Assembly: GCF_037975245.1 (NCBI RefSeq)
Contig: NC_092573.1
Span: forward strand, 5,767,501 to 5,831,500
DNA length: 64,000 bases
Direction: 5' to 3'
Source of the DNA: Apostichopus japonicus
Taxonomy: Eukaryota > Echinodermata > Holothuroidea > Aspidochirotida > Stichopodidae
The position numbers and the translations under genes are program-made. Of this stretch, positions 1-10,185 are shown in pieces (within the stretch, counting starts at the first letter, position 1; each line of letters begins with the position of its first letter). Under the pieces are notes generated by a model, which had not been told where the DNA came from, ran no database searches, and was given only the letters and a program-made list of their open reading frames with translations.

Positions 1-164
1 TATTATATTATATTATATTATATTATATTATATTATATTATATTATATTATATTATATTATATTATATTATATTATATTATATTATATTATATTATATTA
101 TATTATATTATATTATATTATATTATATTATATTATATTATATTATATTATATTATATTATATA
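1..164. repeat. (TATTA)n pentanucleotide array, block 1
   Basis: Pure head-to-tail TATTA units run from the window edge to about 164, so the array continues outside the window. It ends directly at the poly-T tract that is the reverse complement of the poly-A tail of LINE A. It is the first of four blocks of the same repeat that flank and separate three LINEs. Confidence 0.97.
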
Positions 165-446
165 TTTTTTTTTTCTTTTTTTTTCCTCCGTTTATTTCAA
201 CTATACATTAATATACAAATATACAAATAACGTATCCATTCAAAAATAGCAAAAGTTAAATAACAATGAAATTGAGCAACACCATGCAGTATAATAACGA
301 CCAACATGGCGGATAGAAAACAAATTAGTATGAAAGGAACAAGTAGAAGAATAACCACAAGAAGAATCCCAGACTTACTAGAAAATATTACAACAAATAA
401 CAGCAAATTATAACAATTGAGGATGTGGAAATTGCGAAAAATTAAA

Positions 447-3400
447 TTAAATATTTGAGGTTTTTATTAATGAGGAGAAAGCATCCTTGAGTTCCTCGAA
501 ATTAATGTTATTCTTATTATTCTTTTTGTTATGACGAAAAATATAGTTCTCCACCTTTAATGCAAACGTGAACTTATGAATAAATTCATTACAACTTAAG
601 GTCTTGTTTTGACGCTTGGTACTGAAAATATAGAACTTAAGATGAAGAATGAGAAAATTATAAGGGTGACGTTTCTTTAATAAAAACCCGAAGAATAGAT
701 CCTCTTTTGTAAAGTGAATATTTATACCAATCACCTTACTGACCACTTCACCTATAAAAGAAGATGTGATGTGACATTCCCAGAAAAGATGATGAATGGT
801 TTCAATTTCAATTTTACAGAATGAACATAACGTGTTGTCAGAGTTACCCATGAGGTTAAGAAGTCTGTTGGTTGGAAGAATTCTATGTAAGAAACGGAAT
901 TGAAAGTAGGAGAGTCTCGTCTCAGAAATAGAGTACCAGGGCATACTGAAAATGTTACTCCAATCGTGACAACTGAAACCCCTAAACTCTGCTTTCCATT
1001 TGGCCATAGCAGTTGGCTCCACTGCAATTTTAGTCATGTAGAAATTACGATAAAGATACTGAGAAACAGAACCTGTATGAAACAATATGTTATCAAACAA
1101 ATCAATATTTAAATTACTAATGTCATTTATGCTACACCCACTCTGCTTCCACTGAAGAGGGATACTGCGAATCAGTCCCCAGTAAACAGTAAAGGGAAAG
1201 TGTGCCAGCTGGAACTTTTCTTTAAAAGTGTGGTAACTTAGGGCCTTATAGTTAATGTCAAAAAAATCCGAAACAAACTTCACACCCTTTTTGTACATGA
1301 AATCATAGTAGAAAATCTTGTTATTGATGCGAATATGATGATTGTTCCAAATGATTTGTTTACCGAAGTTATCAGAGGGAGAATAAAAAGAAGCCTCCAG
1401 CCAGGCTCTAACTGTTTGGTCTACAAACATATTAGACAAGCGTGGGAGATCTTCCACCTTACAATTACACTGAAAAAGCAGCTTACCACCTAACTTGGAC
1501 AAACTGTCAGTAAAAAATAGCTTCCATACTCCTTCAGTGTTATCGCAATAACGCTTTATCCAGGTACATTTTAAACTGTTAATGAAACTTGGGATGTGCA
1601 CAACATTTAAACCTCCTTTATCTAAACCATTTATGACACTGTTTCGCTTGACTTTATCCGGGTTTCCTGACCAAATGAAATCAAAAATGGTACTCTCTAC
1701 ATCCTTAATAAAGTCACGCGGTGGGTTAGGAAGAACCAAAAACAAATACACAAGCTGTGATAGTGCATAACTTTTAACCAGAACGTTGCGGCCTACCGGG
1801 GTAAGATCTCTTGTAGACCAAAGTCGCAAACAGCTTTTAAGCCTTGAAAGTTTGGATATATAGTTTAATCTAAAGAGATCGTTCCCATTGTGCGTAAACC
1901 AAATACCTAACATCCTAACAGGACCAGCGGAAAACTTTAGATTATAGTTGTTTACAAAAGCAGGGTGGTGATGGACGTAAGACCCGAGAGGAAACAAAAT
2001 GGATTTATCCATATTAATAGTCAAACCCGACGAAATTTTATAAATGTTAAGAATACGGAGAGCTTCATTTAAGGATGACTGGCTACCGTCCAGGAAGAAT
2101 GTGGTGTCATCCGCATACTGAAGAAGCTTAGTTTCGATACCACCAATTTCAATACCATGTAATCTGCTACACTTTGTATAGATAGCCAAAACCTCAGTAC
2201 AAATAATAAATAAGTACGGGCTAAGCGGGCAGCCTTGACGCACGCCTCGCTGCACCGGAAAAAAACCGGTTGAATAGCCATTATTGCAAACACAAGCTGT
2301 GCAGTTGCTGTAAAAAGTACGAACCCAATTTATGAAACTTTGACCAAAGTTAAAAAACCTTAAAGATCTTATAAGAAAACTCCACTCTAGTTTGTCGAAA
2401 GCCTTCTCGAAATCGACGAACAACATAAAACCTGACATTTTGTGGAAATTACAGTGATCAATGAGATCAAGAACGTACCGGATATTTTCCCCAATAAACC
2501 GGCCGTGTAAAAAACCTGTTTGGTTAGGACCAATGATAGTTTCAATGACACATTTCAGTCTAGCAGCGATAGCCTTTGCACCAATCTTATAATCCGTATT
2601 CAGTAAAGTAATTGGGCGGTAATTATTTAAGTGGGTAGAATCTTTTTCCGGTTTTGGAATGAGGGTAATAATGCCTCTGGATTGTTCATGAGAGAGATGG
2701 ATATTATTGTAGGAATAATTTAAAGAGTCAACTACATAGTTCCCCAGAAGATGCCAAAACTTTTTATAAAAATTTGCTGAAAGGCCATCACTGCCGGGAG
2801 ATTTGTCATTAGTTAAAGAGTTAAGTGATATACTACACTCCTCGAACGTAAGTTCCCCTTCACAGCTATTAGAGTCATTCTGATTTAAATGCTTCGGGGG
2901 CAAATTAAGAAAAATAGTATCCGGGTTACAATGACTGCTCTTATATAAATTTCCATAAAACTTTTTGATATTTTGGAGAATAACATTACCGTCCGTATGA
3001 ATATTACCATTAGCATCACAAATCTTACGAATAGAGTTCTTTTGTTTATTGCGTTTCTCAAGGTTAAGAAAATATTTGGTGTTCTTTTCGCCTTGTTCTA
3101 CCCAACGAGCACGAGAGCGGATAATAGTTCCTTGAAGTTTAATATCGTAGAAGAGTAGCTGTTCATTTCGGGCATCTTGTAATTGTGTTCGGGTCTCAGG
3201 TGAATCGTTGCTGAATAGATGTTGTTCCAGTTGGGCTATTTTTTCTGTAAGCTCTTCCTCTCTATGTCGCCTTTCTTTTGCTTTTTTCCTTGCGAAGTCT
3301 ATGCTATCTTTGCGTATCAGAAACTTGAGTCCTTCCCATCGCGATGATGGGTTTGAGTATGAGATATCGGGTACATAGTCCTGGATGGTATTTGTGATCG

Positions 3401-4193
3401 TAAAAACATAATCTGGGTCGCTTAAGAGAGAATTATTTATCTTCCAGTAACCAGGTCCTCTCTTTTCGTTGGCTAGAGTGAGTGAGAGATTTACGAAGGA
3501 ATGGTCTGATTGAATGCCTGGAGAGTGTGACGACTCGGATACTGAATGGGCGATATGACGAGAAATCAGGAAAAAATCTAAACGGCAGTACAAACCTGGG
3601 GTGATATTGGAGGTCCAAGTAAAATTTTCAGTTCTGGGATTTCTCTCCCTCCATATGTCGATTAGGGACAGCCCGGTCATAAAAGAAATACATTCGTTCC
3701 GTGCACGAAAATTTGTTCTTTGCTGCCCCCCTTTCTTGTCGATGTCAAGACTGAACACAAAGTTAAAGTCTCCTCCTATGATCAACGTATCACAAGTAAA
3801 CACAGAAATGGTTTGAAAGAGATTAATAAAAAAAGTTGGGTTATCCAGGTTGGGGCCATAGATGCACACAATGGTTACAATCTTGTCTGTAATCGCTATA
3901 TCCGCAATTATGTATCTGCCTAAGTCATGACTATGCCACTTTAAAATGTTAACGTTGAAAGAGGGTTTAAATAAAATGAAGACACCGCAACTGTCATGTG
4001 TGCCATGAGAAAATATAATTTGTCCTCCCCATTCATTTTGCCAGAGTTTCTCATCCATAGGAAGGGTGTGAGTCTCTTGTACCATAATGATTTGTGCATT
4101 CCTTCGGTGGAGATAGGAAAAAAGACGCCGCCTTTTATTATTCTGACGCAATCCCCTAGCATTATAAGAGACCATTTTGATGTCGTCAGCCAT
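447..4193 (-). CDS. LINE A ORF2: endonuclease / reverse transcriptase
   Basis: Multidomain protein for target-primed reverse transcription. The open frame starts at 4235 (1262 codons). I prefer the Met at 4193 (MADDIKMVSYNARG) because the endonuclease domain begins right after it. The N-terminal APE-like endonuclease shows the SYNARG Asn, the VQETH catalytic Glu (residue 54 of the longer frame), GGDFNF and SDHSF motifs. The central reverse transcriptase shows NNYRPITLLN, QTGFLHGRFIGENIR, FVDFEKAFDK, GVRQGCPLSPYLF and the catalytic YADD at 2106-2117 (residues 707-710). The C-terminus has a CSFC...HHLFWEC cysteine-histidine knuckle as in L1/Tx1 ORF2. The length matches the family norm (about 1250-1300 residues) and there is no stop or frameshift. 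Translation probably follows ORF1 on a bicistronic RNA. Confidence 0.95.
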   Translation of the reverse strand: MADDIKMVSYNARGLRQNNKRRRLFSYLHRRNAQIIMVQETHTLPMDEKLWQNEWGGQIIFSHGTHDSCGVFILFKPSFNVNILKWHSHDLGRYIIADIAITDKIVTIVCIYGPNLDNPTFFINLFQTISVFTCDTLIIGGDFNFVFSLDIDKKGGQQRTNFRARNECISFMTGLSLIDIWRERNPRTENFTWTSNITPGLYCRLDFFLISRHIAHSVSESSHSPGIQSDHSFVNLSLTLANEKRGPGYWKINNSLLSDPDYVFTITNTIQDYVPDISYSNPSSRWEGLKFLIRKDSIDFARKKAKERRHREEELTEKIAQLEQHLFSNDSPETRTQLQDARNEQLLFYDIKLQGTIIRSRARWVEQGEKNTKYFLNLEKRNKQKNSIRKICDANGNIHTDGNVILQNIKKFYGNLYKSSHCNPDTIFLNLPPKHLNQNDSNSCEGELTFEECSISLNSLTNDKSPGSDGLSANFYKKFWHLLGNYVVDSLNYSYNNIHLSHEQSRGIITLIPKPEKDSTHLNNYRPITLLNTDYKIGAKAIAARLKCVIETIIGPNQTGFLHGRFIGENIRYVLDLIDHCNFHKMSGFMLFVDFEKAFDKLEWSFLIRSLRFFNFGQSFINWVRTFYSNCTACVCNNGYSTGFFPVQRGVRQGCPLSPYLFIICTEVLAIYTKCSRLHGIEIGGIETKLLQYADDTTFFLDGSQSSLNEALRILNIYKISSGLTINMDKSILFPLGSYVHHHPAFVNNYNLKFSAGPVRMLGIWFTHNGNDLFRLNYISKLSRLKSCLRLWSTRDLTPVGRNVLVKSYALSQLVYLFLVLPNPPRDFIKDVESTIFDFIWSGNPDKVKRNSVINGLDKGGLNVVHIPSFINSLKCTWIKRYCDNTEGVWKLFFTDSLSKLGGKLLFQCNCKVEDLPRLSNMFVDQTVRAWLEASFYSPSDNFGKQIIWNNHHIRINNKIFYYDFMYKKGVKFVSDFFDINYKALSYHTFKEKFQLAHFPFTVYWGLIRSIPLQWKQSGCSINDISNLNIDLFDNILFHTGSVSQYLYRNFYMTKIAVEPTAMAKWKAEFRGFSCHDWSNIFSMPWYSISETRLSYFQFRFLHRILPTNRLLNLMGNSDNTLCSFCKIEIETIHHLFWECHITSSFIGEVVSKVIGINIHFTKEDLFFGFLLKKRHPYNFLILHLKFYIFSTKRQNKTLSCNEFIHKFTFALKVENYIFRHNKKNNKNNINFEELKDAFSSLIKTSNI

Positions 4194-4455
4194 TTGAGAA
4201 CTGGATGATATTAAGTGCTGGAACAGATACGTCAACGAACTTGATGATAGTGGAGGATGAACACAAACAGACGAAAACGAATAAAAACGAAAAGATCAAT
4301 CCAAACTGGGAGTGATACCAAAGAGGCAGAGGTTGCCCCATGCCACGGGGAATTGGTTCCCGATTTGAAAAAGGTGACATCATTGTAATGTCAGCGGCTG
4401 GTTACAATAACATGCCCTCCCGGGGACTTGACGAAATGTACTAGTGGAAAAAACA

Positions 4456-5247
4456 TCAGTGAAAGGATGCACGTGCTTGTGTTGGACCAAACTTATATGG
4501 TTTACCTGAGCTTCCACGCCAGCAACCTCCAGTAAAACGTAATCTTGTGCCTTGCTGGAAAAGTTCCTGAACTTCTGACTTATATTTTCTCTTTTCGGCT
4601 AGATCGATCTTGGTCAGGTCATCAATAATGTAGTAGCGTTTGCTCGATAGGGCTTCTCTGGCATGCTTTAAAGTGGTGACCTTATCTTGGTAGTATGAGA
4701 GCTTCACCAAGATATGTCTGTCTCTATTCGGGACTGATCTTCCGTCCCTGTGAGCCCGTTCCAGCCTGCAATCTTGGATTCCAACTTCATTCAGCACCTT
4801 TTTAGCAATTTCAAGACAGTTTTCTCCATCTTGGGTTGTAAAACCAACGATTCTGATGTTGTTCCTCCTGGAAAATCTTTCGTTCTTGTTGATAAGTTGT
4901 GAATGGCTAAGTCTATTGTCCTCCAGAATCTTTAGTCTATTTTCCAGGGATGAGCACCTCTGCTTTAAAGCAGTGTTCTCTGCTTTAATTTCTTCAACGC
5001 TTTGTCGCAAGTCGTCAATGGTCTTTGAGAATTCTTGTTGTAGGCTTTCAAACTCTTTGACCATACGACTCTTTAATCCGTTAATCTTCGTGGCCAACGA
5101 ACTCACTGCCTCTATCTGGAGGGCTTCAACGTCTGAGTCAGACTCGTCGCACTGGTGTTGTGTTAGGCTTTGGCCTAAGCTTTGCTGACTAGAGGCCTGC
5201 GAGCGTTTCTTGATACCAACACTGCCTTTTGGTCGACCGCCTGGCAT
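4456..5247 (-). CDS. LINE A ORF1: RNA-binding coiled-coil protein
   Basis: L1-type ORF1 protein, the RNA-packaging chaperone of the retrotransposon particle. The open frame begins at 5316, but the Met at 5247 (MPGGRPKGSVG) is the likelier start because the 23 upstream codons look non-conserved and the basic GRPKG start is typical of nucleic-acid-binding ends. Of about 263 residues, the N-terminal third is polar with acidic Ser/Asp runs, followed by a heptad-rich coiled coil (region of KINGLKSRMVKEFESLQQEF to LENRLKILEDN). Next come RRM-like signatures (RRNNIRIVGF, then HILVKLSYYQDKV) and a C-terminal domain with REALSSKRYYIIDDLTK. It lacks the CCHC knuckles found in ORF1 of some other LINE clades. 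It sits about 260 bases upstream of ORF2 and is intact. Confidence 0.9.
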   Translation of the reverse strand: MPGGRPKGSVGIKKRSQASSQQSLGQSLTQHQCDESDSDVEALQIEAVSSLATKINGLKSRMVKEFESLQQEFSKTIDDLRQSVEEIKAENTALKQRCSSLENRLKILEDNRLSHSQLINKNERFSRRNNIRIVGFTTQDGENCLEIAKKVLNEVGIQDCRLERAHRDGRSVPNRDRHILVKLSYYQDKVTTLKHAREALSSKRYYIIDDLTKIDLAEKRKYKSEVQELFQQGTRLRFTGGCWRGSSGKPYKFGPTQARASFH

Positions 5248-5410
5248 TTTTAGAAACGTATGTCGATTGAAAGTGATGTGGAATGCCAAAAGATTCCTGT
5301 GATCACACAGAACCAATTATTAGTAAGTCTAAATACCTTTTTTATGAAAATATCTGTAGTCCCTCGGGAGCTAACGTCTGACTATGGCGACATGTTAGGC
5401 TCGAACCCGA

Positions 5411-5856
5411 TATTATATTATATTATATTATATTATATTATATTATATTATATTATATTATATTATATTATATTATATTATATTATATTATATTATATTA
5501 TATTATATTATATTATATTATATTATATTATATTATATTATATTATATTATATTATATTATATTATATTATATTATATTATATTATATTATATTATATTA
5601 TATTATATTATATTATATTATATTATATTATATTATATTATATTATATTATATTATATTATATTATATTATATTATATTATATTATATTATATTATATTA
5701 TATTATATTATATTATATTATATTATATTATATTATATTATATTATATTATATTATATTATATTATATTATATTATATTATATTATATTATATTATATTA
5801 TATTATATTATATTATATTATATTATATTATATTATATATATATATATATATATAT
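5411..5856. repeat. (TATTA)n array, block 2, ending in (AT)n
   Basis: About 85 uninterrupted TATTA units (5411-5834) lie between the 5' end of LINE A and the 3' end of LINE B. The last 22 bases turn into (AT)n, which sits where a 3' tail of LINE B would be. Open frames across this block encode only Leu-Tyr-Tyr-Ile-Ile repeats and are not genes. Confidence 0.97.
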
Positions 5857-8800
5857 TCCATCCGTAATTTATTTCTCTTCTCAACACAATATAAAACAGC
5901 ACGGTGTCACAGCACCTTTATATCAAATTATAATACTCCAATACAATACATGCTCCTAAACATTTTCAAAACAATTATCGAACTTAATCAATTTATGCTC
6001 CTTTTTCTCTTTTTGCAGAAGAAACTTTTCAACTGATAATTGAAATCGAAATTTCACTGAAAATTCCTCAGCTGTCGGAATCTTGTTCTGTACCTTACAA
6101 GAGAAAATATAATATTTGGCATTGAAAATTAAGAAATTTATCGGGTTTAATTCATCATTGATACATCCGAAAGATATAATATAGGGAGAAAGCTCAAAAC
6201 TACATTTCCACCATTTTCTAACAACCTCCTTCCAAAATGAATCAACATAATTGCAAAACCAAAATAAATGCTCCAGAGTCTCATCAAAATTGTTGCAAAA
6301 ACTACAAGTTGGGGTGTTAGCAATTCCGATTCTATGCATGTACTGATTAACACCAAGAATTCGATGCAAGAATCGGAACTGAAAATACCGAATTTTGGGA
6401 TCCCTGACAGCCGTATATATTAAAGAAAATATTCGTTGCCAATTCCAGTCGACTGTGCGATATTTTTCTTCCCATTTTAGTTTTGCCCTAGGGGTAGTAA
6501 CCTTATCTTTAACTAAGTTCTCGTATACACATATATTGCTTTTCGGTGCGAATATGAACTTTGTCATACGTTGACCATTAATATTTAAATTAGCATCATC
6601 ACTCAAATTATTTCTCCAATACCTCGGGATTGCCGAAACAATACTAAAGTAATTAAGATAGGAAAAATGTTCAATGTCGTGCTTTTCCAGGAAGTCCCTA
6701 TACTGTAGTATGGTACCATCCTCATTAAAAAAAATACTAACATAGTACGCACCGGCTCTAAAAAGTCTTTCATTGTAAATGATCTGTTTATCAATCTTGA
6801 TAAAAGAATTATTTAGGATTATTTGATTGCCATAATTACCTACAGGAATATTGTAATTGTAATGAGCCCAAGCTTGACAGACCTCTTTTACAAATACATT
6901 TGAAATATCATTAACATCTGTGTTCTGAAAATTACAATTAAACAAGAACCTACAGCCATGGGCCTTCAAGCAGTAATCAAACAGATCCTTCCACGGTCTA
7001 TGATTATCATCTAGATACATTTTAACCCAAGATGTTTTTAAACTTGTTGCAAACAAGGTGACGTCAATCATACGTAGCCCACCATCTTGTTTATTATTTA
7101 AGAGAACGCTTCTCCGTATTTTGTCTGGCTTATCATCCCAGATAAATTTATGAAACAACCTATTTATCTCTTGAAGAAAATTCACAGGAGGAGACGGCAA
7201 CACTGTAAGGATATACACCAATTGGGACACTGCGAAAGTTTTAATAATAATAATTTTGCCTATAGGAGTTAAATCTCGCTTCGACCATTGGTGAATAAGA
7301 TTCTTTATACGAGATAGCTTTGGCAAGTAATTTAACTTGAAGAAGTCTTCCGCGTGATGCGTGAAATTAATACCAAGATAGTTGACCGGACCATGTGTAA
7401 TACGGAAATTAAATTCATTGAAATAACCCGGGTAATTGGGGACTAGGGACCCCATTAGAAAAAAAAGTACGACTTACTCATATTAACCTGCAATCCTGAA
7501 CACTTAGAAAATATGACTTCATTAAAAGTGTCTCTGCTACCATCAGTTATTATAACACTATCATCAGCATATTGGGAAATTTTGAATTCGCTAGTACCGA
7601 CTCTAATACCGTTGATGGCCCTATTTAATTTTACCATACTGGTGAAAATTTCACTACAAATGATAAATAAATAAGGGCTAAGTGGGCACCCTTGCCTCAC
7701 CCCACGAGAAATATTAAAATATTCAGATATAAAGCCATTATTAGTTATACACGTACTAACGTTTCTGTAAAAAGTGGAGATCCATTGCTTCAGATCGGGA
7801 CCGAAATTAAAAAAAGCAAGCGTATCCTGAACAAAGCCCCAGTCTAATTTGTCGAAGGCCTTCTCAAAGTCCAAAAGGAGCAAAACCCCAGGGACATTCC
7901 TTTCATCACAATAGGAAATAAGGTCTAAAACAGTTCTAATGTTTTCCCCTATATACCGTCCTTTGAGAAAACCGGTCTGCTCGGGGCTTATCAATTCCGC
8001 AAGATTTTGCTTTATGCGAAAAGCGATACTTTTAGATGCAATCTTATAATCAGAGTTTAGTAGAGAAATGGGTCTCCAATTCTTAAGATGCTCTAATTCT
8101 TGGGGATTTTTGAAGCTTTTGGAAGCAAGGTAATAATCGCCCTCCCCTGCTCGTCAGAAACAAACCCATGTCTAAAGGCATAATTAAAAGAATCTACAAC
8201 GATATTGCCAATGTCATTCCAAAAAACTTTATAAAATTCTGAAGGAAGCCCATCAGATCCTGGCGACTTATTCCGTGGCAAAGACAGCAGAGTACGGGTA
8301 CACTCTCCCAATGTTAACTCTCCCTCACAAGCACTCCTCTGTTCGTTTGACAATTTGATATGATTGATGTCATTTCTATAGAAAGAGGTCGAATCCACAT
8401 TATAATCTTTAGTATACAGATTTTTGTAGAACACAGTAGCCTCTTTTAAAATTTGACCACTATTGGTGATAACATCACCACTGTCGTTAATAATTCTGTT
8501 GATAGAATGGCTTAATTTATTACGATTTTCCAAATTCAGAAAATAACTCGAACTTTTCTCGCCCTTCTCCACCCATCTTGCACGTGACCTTACGATAAAC
8601 CCCATTAATTTATAATCGTAACAAAGGTCGAGCTGATGCCGTGCATCGGTCAACCTTAATTTAACTTCGTTGGATGGACGATTCGCATGAACCTGCTCCA
8701 AAAAGGCAATATCCTCTATAATTTTACGTTCTTTCTTATGACGTTGTTTAGATTTATAAACCGAATATGCTATAGACTTTGTGCGAACGTTTACTTTAAT

Positions 8801-9729
8801 AGTTTCCCACAATAGGCTGGGGTTACACAAAGAATGGAACGAAACGTCTCTAATTGTATTCATAATTACCTCTCTGGTACGATCGATATATTCCTCCTCA
8901 TTCAGAAACGAGGTATTTAATTTCCAAATTCCTCTTTCGATTCCAAGATTTAGTGTTAAGGTTATGCTAGAGTGATCAGAGCCAAAAATAGGAACTATAT
9001 TTGCTTTATAAGTACTGGTTCTCAAATGTCTTGAAATCAAAAAAGAAATCGAGCCTACAATGAATGCTGGGTTCAACATTCGAATGCCACGTAAACTTAT
9101 TAATCATAGGGTTTAATTCCCGCCAGATGTCAATTAAATTTAATTGTTGTGACATTTTCAAAACTTCAGAACGTGCATTAAAATTTGTCCTTTGCTGCCC
9201 CCCAATTTTATCTAGAGCAAGGTTCCAAACGAAATTGAAATCTCCTCCCCAAATGAATGTACCTGACTCAAGGTTGTTCAAATAACCAGCAATTTCAATG
9301 AAAGTCTCTCTACTGTCAATATTCGGACCATAAACATTTATAAGAATGAGATCTTGATTGTTAACTAAAAGGTGTAGAATGACATATCTACCTTCCGTAT
9401 CCTCAACATTGTTCTTTACCAAAGTATAAAGAGAAGGCTTAAAGAGTATTGCAACTCCCTTACTCTTATTTGTTCCGTGAGAAAAATATAACTTGCCTCC
9501 CCACTCATTTGACCAGTATTGACAGTCGTTTGGAATTGAATGAGTTTCTTGCAAGAAAACGATATCGTAATTATGCCTGTGTAAATAAGTAAATAGCTTT
9601 CTGCGTTTCTTAAAATCTCTGATGCCCCGGGCATTAAACGAACAGATAGTAATATGGTTGCTCATCCGATGTTAGATCACTATGAATATCTAAACAGCAA
9701 GTTAAGAGGTGGGTCTTACCGTGTGTGTC
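5857..9729 (-). mobile_element. LINE B: L1/Tx1-like element lacking ORF1
   Basis: A second minus-strand LINE, clearly related to A but divergent throughout ORF2. It spans only ORF2, about 64 bases upstream of it (9666-9729) and about 100 bases of 3' UTR (5857-5955). There is no ORF1: the TATTA array starts 64 bases before the ORF2 start codon, which fits 5' truncation in the inter-ORF spacer. Instead of a poly-A tail, its 3' end meets a short (AT)n run that merges into TATTA. Both flanks are TATTA arrays, as for A and C. Confidence 0.88.
5956..9665 (-). pseudogene. LINE B ORF2, three single-base homopolymer frameshifts
   Basis: Endonuclease / reverse transcriptase starting at Met 9665 (MSNHITICSFNARG). 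Endonuclease motifs FNARG, LQETHS, WGGDFNF and the GSDHSS end are present. The RT has ISPEQTGFLKGRYIGENIR, LLDFEKAFDK, GVRQGCPLSPYLF and YADD at 7560-7571. The C-terminus has CSFCNNFDETLEHLFWFC. The frame is broken in three places: the A6 run at 9039-9044 (after HCRLDFF), the T5 run at 8107-8111 (after LLPKAS) and the A8 run at 7459-7466 (after MSKSYFF), plus-strand bases given. Each is a one-base length change in a homopolymer and protein similarity resumes at once in the next frame. There is no other stop. The copy could be recently dead, or intact with consensus errors. About 1236 codons in total. Confidence 0.9.
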
Positions 9730-10185
9730 TTATTATATTATATTATATTATATTATATTATATTATATTATATTATATTATATTATATTATATTATATTA
9801 TATTATATTATATTATATTATATTATATTATATTATATTATATTATATTATATTATATTATATTATATTATATTATATTATATTATATTATATTATATTA
9901 TATTATATTATATTATATTATATTATATTATATTATATTATATTATATTATATTATATTATATTATATTATATTATATTATATTATATTATATTATATTA
10001 TATTATATTATATTATATTATATTATATTATATTATATTATATTATATTATATTATATTATATTATATTATATTATATTATATTATATTATATTATATTA
10101 TATTATATTATATTATATTATATTATATTATATTATATTATATTATATTATATTATATTATATTATATTATATTATATTATATTA
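9730..10185. repeat. (TATTA)n array, block 3
   Basis: About 91 uninterrupted TATTA units between the 5' end of LINE B and the poly-A tail (T-run 10186-10205) of LINE C. No interruptions are seen across 456 bases. Confidence 0.97.

Larger units (their letters stand above)
165..5410 (-). mobile_element. LINE A: full-length L1/Tx1-like non-LTR retrotransposon inside a TATTA array
   Basis: A two-ORF LINE read on the minus strand. In element order it has a short 5' leader (5248-5410), ORF1 (4456-5247), a ~260-base inter-ORF spacer, ORF2 (447-4193), a ~260-base 3' UTR and an A-rich tail (T-run 165-185 on the plus strand, broken by one C). Both ends abut (TATTA)n with no other flank, so a target-site duplication cannot be distinguished from the array itself. 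The ORF1 layout (coiled coil, RRM-like part) and the ORF2 layout (APE-type endonuclease, reverse transcriptase, C-terminal Cys/His knuckle) are those of the L1 superfamily, including the Tx1 group. Both ORFs are uninterrupted, so the copy may be young and possibly active; that is inference. Some Tx1-group elements are known to insert into specific repeats or RNA genes. Confidence 0.9.

Noticed and set aside
5260-6036. Long ORFs of Leu-Tyr-Tyr-Ile-Ile repeats (also 9654-10283 and 12394-12953)
   Set aside because: They are translations of the (TATTA)n satellite in all three frames, not proteins.
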